DNA of 18,054 nucleotides from Candidatus Absconditabacterales bacterium (GTDB lineage Bacteria; Patescibacteriota; Gracilibacteria; Absconditabacterales; Absconditicoccaceae). The notes beneath the pieces were generated by a model. That model was not told the DNA's origin. It made no database searches and was given only the letters and a program-made list of their open reading frames with translations. The stretch lies in the NCBI GenBank assembly GCA_937965925.1, contig CALCME010000113.1, positions 1-18,054 of the forward strand, in the 5' to 3' direction. The translations under genes were made by a program, and so were the position numbers. Positions 7,500 through 15,258 of the stretch are shown piece after piece. The first letter of the stretch is position 1. Each line of letters opens with the position of its first letter.

Positions 7500-10400
7500 A
7501 TGAAAAATAATTTTGATTGATTACAGGTACTCTTAGCATCTCCAGAAGATATCTTGTCGTGGTCTCATGGAGCTGTAGAATCTCCAGACACTATTAACTA
7601 TAGGACATGAAAGCCAAAGCAGAAATGACTTTTCTGTGAAGCAATTTTTTGACCGATGAAAAATTTTGAATGTAGTTGTGGTAAATATAAATGAGTGAGA
7701 TATAGATGAATAGTTTGTGAACGTTGTTGAGTTGAAGTAACGACGAGTAGAGTGAGGCGTGAACGTATGGGGCATATTGAACTTGCTGCTCCAGTCGTTC
7801 ATATTCGATACATAAAAGCAACACCATCGAGAATTTGATTACTTTTGAATCTCTCAATTAATGAGATAGAGAAAATTCTCTACTATGTGAAGTATGTCGT
7901 TACAGCGATTGATGATGAATTGAAGAAAAATGTAATTAGTCAATTAGATAAAGACTATCATAATAAAGTTGATGAACTTGACAGGATTTATGATAAAGAG
8001 AAAAAATCAAGCAAAGAAGCGACGAAAGATAAGAAAGACAAGGAGAAGATTCTTCAAGAGAATCAGTTGATGAAAGTTTATGAGGAAAATAAATCATCAT
8101 TAGAAAAAGAGTATAGTAGAGTGAAATCAATTCTTTCTAATCTTGATGTTGGTGCAACAATACTTGAGAGTGATTATAGAAACATTTTTTATAGATATGA
8201 GGGTGCATTCACCTTTTCTTCATGATCTCAAGCTGTTCTTACTTTATTGAAACAAATTGATATTCAGGATGATATAAAGAGTATCTTGGAGAATTTTTCT
8301 ACCTTGAAAGGAGAAACAAGAAAGAAAATGTTTAAAAAGTTGAAGCTTCTTATTAATCTGTATATATCGTGAGTGAAACCTGAATGGATGGTACTTACTC
8401 ATCTTCCAGTTATTCCACCAGATCTAAGACCTGTAGTACAGCTTGAATGAGGTAAGTTTGCTTCTTCTGATGTGAACTTATTCTACAGAAGGGTCTTGAT
8501 GAGGAATCTTAGATTGAAGAAAATGATTCAAGTTGGAATGCCTGATGTGGTGAAGAAAAATGAGATTAGACTTCTTCAAGAGTCTGTTAACAATCTTCTT
8601 GTATGAGAGAAATGAAATGGTGCATGATGATCATCATGAAAGGTATTCAAATCATTGACTGATATGCTTTCTGGAAAAGAAGGAATCTTCCGTAAAAATC
8701 TTTTGTGAAAGCGTGTGGATTACTCATGACGTTCTGTAATTACTATTTGACCTGGATTGAAGCTTGATCAATGCTGACTTCCACTGTATCTAGCAAAGAA
8801 GATGTTTACTCCGTTTATTATTGGGAAGTTAATTGAAAGAAAGATCTCTCATACTCCTAAGCAAGCAGAGAAATTAATTAGAGATGAAGACCCTATTACT
8901 CTAAAAATTCTTGAAGAGGTTATAAAAGATAAGTACGTTCTCTTGAACCGTGCACCTACGTTGCATAGACTCTCAATACAGGCATTTAAAATAAAACTAA
9001 TGCCAGGTAAGACTATTCGTATTCACCCACTGGTAACTCCAGCATTTAATGCTGACTTTGATGGAGATCAGATGGCTGTTCATCTTCCTCTTTCTGATGA
9101 AGCACAGCGTGAAGCGAAAGAGCTTATTGCTTCAGATCAAAATGTTTTGAAACCATCTTCTGGTGAACCAGTAATTTCTCACTCTCAAGACCTTGTAGTT
9201 TGAGCTTATTATTTGACAGATGAGCATTCTCATCTTGAACCATTAAGTATTGAGGAAATCAATAAGCACTTTGAAAAAACAAAGGTTTGGAAATGAATTG
9301 TTGGTAGATTCTGATCTATACAAGAGGTTATGTCTGCTTATCATTCAAGTGATCTTCATGTGAAGAATAGAATCTTATTGAAAGTTGCATGATCGTATAT
9401 TGTTACGACAACATGAAGAGCAATTCTTAATAATAGTCTCCCTGATATGCCTTATGTGAATGAGAAAACATGAAGTAAATGATTGAAGAAAATTCTTGAT
9501 ATTATTTATGATATGTATGGGAGAGCCGAAACTGTAAGAACAGCTGACGCACTGAAAGATATCTGATTTTCATATGCAACGAAGTCATCTGTAACTATTA
9601 ATATCTTTGATCTAAACTTACCTAAAGAAAAAACAGAAATATTAGATATAGCTTGAGAGAAAGTAAATAGGATACATAATTTCCGATTTAGATGATTTCT
9701 TTCAGATGTTGAGAAGCATAAATTGATTGTAAAAACACGAAGTGTCGCAAAATCAGAAATAGAGAGGCTTGTGAAAGAGGCTTATTCTGCGTGAACGGAT
9801 ATCTACTCATTGATTGATTCAAAAGCGAGATGAAATCGATGACAAATGACTCAAATGGCTGGGATGAAGTGATTGGTTGCGTCTCCATCATGAGAAATTA
9901 TTGAACTCCCAATTAAATCATCGCTACTTGAGTGATTTAGTCCGATTGAGTACTTTATTTCTGCTCATGGAGCAAGAAAATGAAAAGCGGATACGGCCTT
10001 GAGAACTGCTGAATCTTGATATTTGACGAGAAGACTCGTAGATGCTTCACAAGAAGCAATTATTAGAACTCAGGACTGTCATACACAAGACTATATTATT
10101 ATATCAGAGTGAGAGGCGAAGATGAGAAATGAAACCTTTGAGAGTCTCATCTTTGGTAGAGTTGTTGCCGCAGATGTTATCGACGACTCAGGAGCAGTTC
10201 TTGTGCAAAAGAACACACTTTTGGATAAAACACTTTGCAAATTAGTGTTGGATGCTTGAGTGGATACCCTTCATATTAGAAGTCCTTTGACTTGTCATAC
10301 AATTAGTGGGGTTTGTCAAAACTGTTTTGGTATGGACCTTTCTCTTAGATCTATGGTAGAGATTGGTAATCCAGTATGAATTATTTCATCTCAATCTATT

Positions 10401-11384
10401 GGTGAACCAGGTACTCAATTGACGATGCGTACGTTCCATAGTGGGTGAGTAGCTAGTATGGATGGAGATATGACTCAGGGTATTAAGAGAGTAGAGGAAC
10501 TATTTGAGGTAAGAAATCCAAAAAAACCAGCGGTAATAGCTCCATTTGATGGAACTGCTGTTGTTGTTGAATCTTCAAAGAAAACTGAAATAGAAATCAC
10601 GAGTGAACCACTACCTGTGACGTATGTTATTAAAGATGATTATGTTTCTATCGTCTCAAAGGGTGAAGAACTAGCAAAATGAGCTTCGTTCGCCTCTAAG
10701 TGAAGAAGTAAACTTAAAATTAAAAATGGATGAATCGTTCTCGAGGTTCATAAAGATCACATTGTACTTGGTGAGCTGAAAGTTGCAAAAAAGAAAGTTG
10801 CAATCTGAACAGTCATTAGAATGAAACAATGAGCACAAGTGTATAAATGACAACTTTTGACTACGGGGGGGATTGATATTAGAGAATACATGCAAGTGAT
10901 TTGACATCTAGAAGCTCAAAGGTATATTGTAAACGAAATTAAGAGAGTATATACTTCTCAAGGACAAGATGTAAGTGATAAGTATATGGAAACAATCGTT
11001 AAACAACTATTTTCTAAAGTGATGATATCTGATGCTTGAAACAGTAGTCTTGTTCCTGGTACGATAGTGAAGTATGAAGAAATGCTTTCTGTCAATAAAG
11101 ACTTAGAAGCAAATGGGAAACAACCTGCAAGATGAGACAGACTCGCTCTCTGACTGACTCAAGTGGCGAAAGAATCTAATTCTTGGATGTCTGCAGCTTC
11201 ATTTCAGGAGACAATTAGAGTGATGGTTGAAGCTTCTACAAGATGAGCAATCGACCCGCTTTCTGATCTTAAAGCTAATGTTATTATTTGAAGACTGCTT
11301 CCTGTTGGAAAAATTTACCAAGCTCAATACGAAAAGGAGCAACAGAAGTGAAATTTCCTTGATAGCGTCATTGAACAAGGCTAA
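7500..11384 (+). CDS. rpoC: DNA-directed RNA polymerase beta' subunit
   Basis: A 1294-residue beta' subunit. The N-terminal zinc finger is intact (Cys58, 60, 73, 76, ending CERCGVEVT). A long charged, helix-prone segment follows the clamp start (about residues 135-205, rich in Lys/Glu/Asp). The active-site loop NADFDGDQMAVH lies at 517-528 with all three Mg-binding Asp. The trigger-loop/bridge-helix block (about 783-860) has QMAGMKGLVASPSGEII, YFISAHGARKGKADTALRT and GYLTRRLVDASQE. The second zinc site is also intact (Cys860, 932, 939, 942). The C-terminus has VGEPGTQLTMRTFH-type sequence (IGEPGTQLTMRTFHSGG) and an RGAIDPLSDLKANVIIGRLLPVG ending region. Many invariant Gly are TGA, including in EPG-flanking IVSSQ and HSGG. 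ATG 7500 matches the usual N-terminus. Confidence 0.99.
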
Positions 11385-11425
11385 ACAGAAAAAGACAGAG
11401 AAAGTGCTAAATAACATTGCAATAC

Positions 11426-11459
11426 TTGACAAGATACCTATACATACACGTATTGTCAA
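11426..11459 (+). other. Imperfect hairpin in the rpoC-rpmA gap
   Basis: TTGACAA (11426-11432) pairs with TTGTCAA (11453-11459), and TAC (11435-11437) pairs with GTA (11450-11452), leaving a two-base bulge and a 12-base loop. There is no T-run. The TTGACA looks like a -35 box, but no -10 lies at the right spacing. An mRNA processing site is possible. Confidence 0.4.
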
Positions 11460-11501
11460 ATATCTCACTTCAACTACTTTCTTTACACATTATTTACTAG
11501 A

Positions 11502-12245
11502 ATGGCTCATAAAAAAGCTGCCGGATCGGCAAAGAATCTTAGGGATTCGAACCCTAAATATCGTGGACTTAAACTTTCATGAGGACAAGCTGCTCGTGCT
11601 GGAAATATCATCGTAAGACAAAAAGGTGATAAATACAAAACAGGAGTTGGTGTTTATAAAGGTAAGGATTTTACGATTCATGCCATGATAGATGGTATAG
11701 TGACGTTTAGAAAGAAGAGATTCACGAGATTTGATGGGAGAACCTATGAAAGAACTGTTGTAGAAGTTGTGAGTCCAGAAGAGTATACGATCAGAATGGA
11801 TGCTTTGAAGAATCAATCTTCTGATAAGAAAAAAACTCCTGTAGCTAAAAAATCTCCAAAAACTTCAAAGAAGGCTCCAGCGAAAGCAAAGAAAGATTCA
11901 CCAAAAGCTGATGATAAGAAAACAGAGAGTAAAAAAATAGTTGCAGAAAAGAAAGCAGACAGTCCAGCAATAACTTCTAGTTGAGAAAAGGACGATCTTA
12001 CAAAGGTAGAATGAATTTGACCCAAGATACAGGAGATTTTCTACGCTGCTTGAATTCTTACTTTTTCAGATCTATCTGGGAGCAAAATTTGAGATCTTAG
12101 AGATATACTTAAAGACGCTTGACCTAGATTTGCATCTCATGATCCAGGTACATGGAAAAAACAAGCTACTCTTGCAAAAAATTGAAAACGAGATGAACTT
12201 AAAAAACGACAAGATGAGCTTGATGGTGGAAAACCAGTAGAGTAG
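11502..12245 (+). CDS. rpmA: Ribosomal protein L27 fused to a C-terminal helix-hairpin-helix domain
   Basis: The frame is 247 residues; normal L27 is about 85-95. Residues 1 to about 95 are clear L27: MAHKKAAGSAKNLRDSNPKY, AGNIIVRQKGDKY, GKDFTIHAMIDGIVTF, and a last strand near YERTVVEVV. Residues about 105-160 form a Lys/Ala/Ser/Pro-rich linker (KKSPKTSKKAPAKAKK and similar), probably disordered and nucleic-acid-binding. Residues about 163-245 form a second domain: DDLTKVEGIGPKIQEIFYAA, a helix-hairpin-helix core, then ILKDAGPRFASHDPGTWKKQ and ELKKRQDELDGGK. The reading frame runs through without TAA or TAG, with TGA as Gly in the HhH GIGPK. I recall related C-terminal domains on ribosomal protein L21 in some Bacteroidota. 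The HhH may hold rRNA or DNA. rpmF follows after 106 bases; rplU is not adjacent. Confidence 0.95.
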
Positions 12246-12295
12246 TAGGGAAAGAAAATTCATATCATACTATACATTTATGTCAGTTGCAACCA

Positions 12296-12327
12296 GAGAG
12301 TAGTGGATATATCATATCTGTTCTCTC
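12296..12327 (+). other. Imperfect hairpin in the rpmA-rpmF gap
   Basis: GAGAG (12296-12300) pairs with CTCTC (12323-12327), and GATAT (12306-12310) pairs with ATATC (12314-12318) over a three-base loop, with a 5x4 internal loop between the stems. A T/C-rich stretch follows. It may be a weak terminator, a processing site, or chance. Confidence 0.35.
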
Positions 12328-12351
12328 CTCTTATTTCTTATTTCATTCATT

Positions 12352-12579
12352 ATGATTGGTCCAGTAAAAAAACGTTCAGTTGCAAAAAAGAAGCAAAGAC
12401 ACAGTTCTTGGAAGAACGTAAAAATTAAGTATTGGAAAAACAAGATTCAGACAAGATGGTCTGATGAAGGGCAATGTTGGAAGCTAAACCATAGAGTATG
12501 TCCTGTCTCTTGAATGTATAAATGAAGAAAAGTTATGGATATTAAGAGCTCTTCTTCTTGAACGGTTATTGAAGCTTAA
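12352..12579 (+). CDS. rpmF: 50S ribosomal protein L32, zinc-site-poor form
   Basis: A 75-residue L32. The N-terminus VKKRSVAKKKQRHSSWK corresponds to the basic rRNA-binding stretch, and the C-terminal LNHRVCPVSGMYKGRKV matches the family's HRVCPSCGYYKGR block. Canonical L32 carries two CxxC pairs that bind zinc. Here the second pair is CPVS and the first pair has no equivalent, leaving only Cys residues in QCWKL and HRVC. So this is a zinc-independent or altered form. Both Gly of SGMYKG are TGA. The start has a T/C-rich leader. The next gene is nusB; fatty-acid genes that often follow rpmF elsewhere are absent. Confidence 0.93.
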
Positions 12580-12596
12580 TATGTGTTTATTCAACT

Positions 12597-12633
12597 AATC
12601 GTAAAAGCGATTAAGCGAAATTTTTTATTTCGC
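12597..12633 (+). other. Two tandem short hairpins upstream of nusB
   Basis: AATCG (12597-12601) pairs with CGATT (12608-12612), and GCGAAAT (12615-12621) pairs with ATTTCGC (12627-12633) over a loop of five T. The T-run is in the loop rather than after the stem, so this is not a classical plus-strand terminator. It may be an attenuator-like or processing element in the 91-base rpmF-nusB gap. Confidence 0.35.
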
Positions 12634-12670
12634 CTTCACCTCTATCGTTTTATCGTTTCAGTGTCTTTAT

Positions 12671-13204
12671 ATGAACATAAAATCAAGAATCAATTCTAGA
12701 AAAATACTGCTCGTATACTTTTACGAACAGTATTTTTTTGATATAGCATGAAAAAAACAGGTGCTTCTCGATGATAGTGATAGAATTCAAAGAATTGTAG
12801 CTAATCCAGATGAGAGAGAGAATGAAATTACTCCTTCAGAGGTTCTTACCTCTGATTACTATTCAGATGTTGATCATGAAATCGCTTATATCATAGAGAA
12901 TCATTTTTCAAAATATAATCCAGGTCAGATTGATTTCGATTATATCAAAGTGATTTGACCTCATTTTGGAACGTATAAAGATCTAGTTCGTGAAAAAGTT
13001 AATAGTCACGCAGTTACGTTTGGATATGATGATATGGACATTATGGATAGGGTCTTGTTTATTCTTGGGTATACTGAATTCAAAGAGTTGAAAACACCTA
13101 AGGAAGTGATCTTGAATGAGATGATAGAATTAGCAAAGAGATATTGAGACGAAAAAAGTCCAAAATTGGTGAATTGAATTGGGCACAAACTATTGAGTGA
13201 ATAA
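12671..13204 (+). CDS. nusB: Transcription antitermination factor NusB
   Basis: A 177-residue NusB, which binds boxA RNA together with S10 during rRNA antitermination. The N-terminal helix (RINSRKILLVYFYEQYF) matches the family's SRR-AR--A-Q-LY start. The C-terminal half has DRVLFILGYTEFKEL, PKEVILNEMIELAKRYG and SPKLVNGIGHKLL, corresponding to the usual INE-VELAK-F...FVNGVLD motif. A later GTG at 12761 is in frame but would delete the first conserved helix, so ATG 12671 is preferred. Gly in FDIAGKK, RYGDEK and NGIGHK are TGA. It is 37 bases ahead of rnc, a natural functional partner in rRNA biogenesis. Confidence 0.93.
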
Positions 13205-13241
13205 TTCGCATATCACTACGTATTGTCATTTCCAATAATAC

Positions 13242-13967
13242 ATGATTTCATTGTGAACTGAGTACATAGAAACCTTATGATTTGATGCCACATCTATTGA
13301 TGAGGTCCTTTTAACGCAGACTCTTACGCATAAATCATATGCGATGGACTTTCCCGATGGCGAAGTTACCCATAATGAAAGACTAGAGTTCTTGTGAGAT
13401 TCATTGTTATGAGCAGTTATTGCTTGATTGTTGTTTAAAGATTTTCCAGATTTAGCCGAATCACATCTCACTCTGTCGAAAATATTTCTTGTGAAAGAGC
13501 ATACATTAGCAGAAGTAGCAAGAAAAATTAACTTATGATCAGTTATGAGACTGTGAACTTGAGAAGAAAGAAGTGGAGGGAGAAATAAAGATGCAGTCCT
13601 ATCAGATGGGCTTGAGGCATTTATTGCTTTCATTTATCTTCAATATGGTCGAACTGCTGTTGAATCATTTATTGAAAAACATATCTATAGTATACTTGGT
13701 AAGCAACCAGTAATGCCAACGAAAAGTTGGAAAAACCAACTTCAAGAACTCGTCCAAAAATACCATAATGAACTTCCTATATATATTGATCATGAATTAA
13801 TAAAAGATAAGAGTGGTGATGTTAAAGTGTTTTGATCTGATGTTATTGTTTTATGAAAACTGGTTTGTCAGTGAGAGGGGAAAAACAAGAAGAGAGCTCA
13901 GGAGAATGGTGCCATGAAGGCTATGGAGAAATTGACTATCCTTGATAATGAAGTTATTTTGTTGTAA
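13242..13967 (+). CDS. rnc: Ribonuclease III
   Basis: A 241-residue RNase III, which cuts double-stranded RNA in rRNA precursors and some mRNAs. The catalytic domain has LTHKSYA, then NERLEFLGDSLL with Glu46, Glu49 and Asp53, and SDGLEAFIAFIY with Asp122 and Glu125; these are the metal-binding acidic residues of the family. GGRNKDA and NLGSVMRLGTGEE-type blocks are in the expected order. A double-stranded RNA-binding domain follows (about residues 163-238, SWKNQLQELVQKY to KNKKRAQENGAMKAMEKL). The catalytic-loop Gly52 is TGA. A TAA at 13236 in the same frame fixes the start at ATG 13242. The C-terminus is normal. Confidence 0.97.
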
Positions 13968-13982
13968 CGTTGTATGTTGTTT

Positions 13983-14014
13983 ATCGTATAATTGAGTGTA
14001 TATTGATATACGAT
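13983..14014 (+). other. 8-bp inverted repeat in the rnc-secF gap, containing a -10-like TATAAT
   Basis: ATCGTATA (13983-13990) and TATACGAT (14007-14014) are perfect complements over a 16-base loop. TATAAT occurs at 13987-13992, overlapping the left arm, but the nearest -35-like TTGTAA (13962-13967) is 19 bases away. It may be an operator-promoter for secF, a hairpin that ends or stabilises the rnc mRNA, or chance. Confidence 0.4.
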
Positions 14015-14062
14015 TTAGGAACAATTTACTTCGCATTTTTTAGTTATATTACTTGATTCCAA

Positions 14063-15079
14063 ATGAAGCAGTTTAGTATTATTTCAAAAGCATGAGTACG
14101 ATTATCACTAGCTGCAGCTATTGTTGCTCTTTCTCGATGGTTATTTTTTTCTAATATGCGTCCTTCTATTCAGTTCACCTGAGGAATGGAGATCGTGGTT
14201 GATGCAGAAGTGAATGGTGATAGTGTCGATGCTGTTACGACTGCATTGGATAATGCTTGATACAAGGATTTTTCTGTGTCCAACGGAAATAAAGATGGAT
14301 ATGGAAGCATTCTTCTCCAACAGAGATTCTCAGGGAACGAGCAAGTTTCTTCTATAACCAACCTTATTCAAGATACCTTGTTGGCAAACAATACTATTAG
14401 TTCTAAGGATGAAATTTTGGAACTATCTGTGATCTGACCAAGTATTTGAGATTACATCACGAAGACAGCTAAACAAGCTCTCATTCGATGAACGATCTTG
14501 ATGGCAGTCTATATCCTTTTTGCGTTTTCTTGAATGCGTAAGGTTATTTCTCCACTACTGTTAGCGGTTGTGACGATCATTACAATGATTTTTGATGTTT
14601 CATTTGCTTGATGAGTATATGGTTTTCTTATGTCTATTAATCCAGCTATCCAAGTTGATACGATCTTTATTATAGCCCTCCTTACGGTAATGGGATATAG
14701 TATTAATGATACGATTGTTATTTTTGATAGAATAAGGGAAAATACCTTATCTTATCTTTGAACAGAAGATGAAGATGAACTTGTCGTAAAGAGCAAGAAA
14801 AAAGCAAAGAAAGAAAAAATCGAGAAACTCCCTTTTGATAGAGCAGAGGTCTTTGATAGATCTCTTCGACAAACTATGAGAAGATCATTGGCTACTTCTA
14901 TATCTACCTTGCTGGTAGTATGAGCAATGTATGTCTTCGGTACGTGAATCTTGAAAATGTTTGCGTTGACGTTGGGGATGTGAGTTATTGCTGGGACATT
15001 TAGTTCGATCTTTGTCGCTGCTCCATTGGCTTATCTTTTGAGTGGAGTGTTGTGATCGTGATCTAGTAGTACTGACTAA
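14063..15079 (+). CDS. secF: Protein translocase subunit SecF
   Basis: A 338-residue SecF, an RND-family accessory subunit that uses the proton gradient to help Sec export. An N-terminal membrane helix (about 10-30) is followed by a periplasmic domain with SIQFTGGMEIVV (the family's DF-GG motif), then five membrane helices. The signature GYSINDTIVIFDRIREN is at 211-227, ending the fourth helix. A Lys-rich cytoplasmic loop of about 40 residues (around 235-270, KSKKKAKKEKIEKL) is longer than in E. coli. Then come SLRQTMRRSLATSISTLLVV and the last helices with GMGVIAGTFSSIFVAAPLAYLL. TGA encodes Gly in FTGG. SecD, its normal partner and usual upstream neighbour, is not in the window. Confidence 0.96.
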
Positions 15080-15099
15080 TTTCTACTTTCCATGAATGT

Positions 15100-15134
15100 A
15101 AAACATCATCGAGATATTCGGTGATGTTTTTTTT
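15100..15134. terminator. Terminator shared by convergent genes (secF + and the unknown gene -)
   Basis: An 11-bp stem, AAACATCATCG with CGGTGATGTTT (one G-T pair), has a seven-base loop and a run of T on the plus strand, 20 bases after the secF stop. Read on the minus strand, the same hairpin is followed by only four T, so it is weaker for the opposing gene. Positions 15135-15258 beyond it hold a small inverted repeat (15213-15221 with 15232-15240) and no gene that I can see. Confidence 0.85.
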
Positions 15135-15258
15135 GCTCTATAGGGAATTCTAAAATTCCTATTTATGTATACATACTCCAACTACTACATGAGTTTTGAG
15201 TATAAAATGGAGTGATTCTCACTTTATATGTTGGGAATCAAAAAACCGTATGATTATT

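Noticed and set aside
3868..11384. rpoB and rpoC appearing as pseudogenes with dozens of in-frame stops under the standard code
   Set aside because: All interruptions are TGA and sit at conserved glycines; catalytic and zinc-binding motifs are intact.
11426..11431. TTGACA as a -35 box for rpmA
   Set aside because: No acceptable -10 lies 16-18 bases downstream, and the bases are better explained as one arm of an inverted repeat.
11541..11555. agggattcgaaccct looks like a tRNA T-arm on the minus strand
   Set aside because: It lies in frame in rpmA and encodes the conserved L27 RDSNP residues. No acceptor, D or anticodon arms flank it.
12700..12739. Strong hairpin (AAAAATACTG...CAGTATTTTT) followed by T, resembling a terminator just before an apparent GTG start
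   Set aside because: With TGA as Gly the nusB frame runs through it from ATG 12671, and the region encodes the conserved N-terminal NusB helix, so it is coding sequence. An RNA role inside the gene cannot be excluded but is not supported.
13226..13633. 135-codon minus-strand reading frame over rnc
   Set aside because: It overlaps the RNase III catalytic domain on the other strand and has no start signal or recognisable product.
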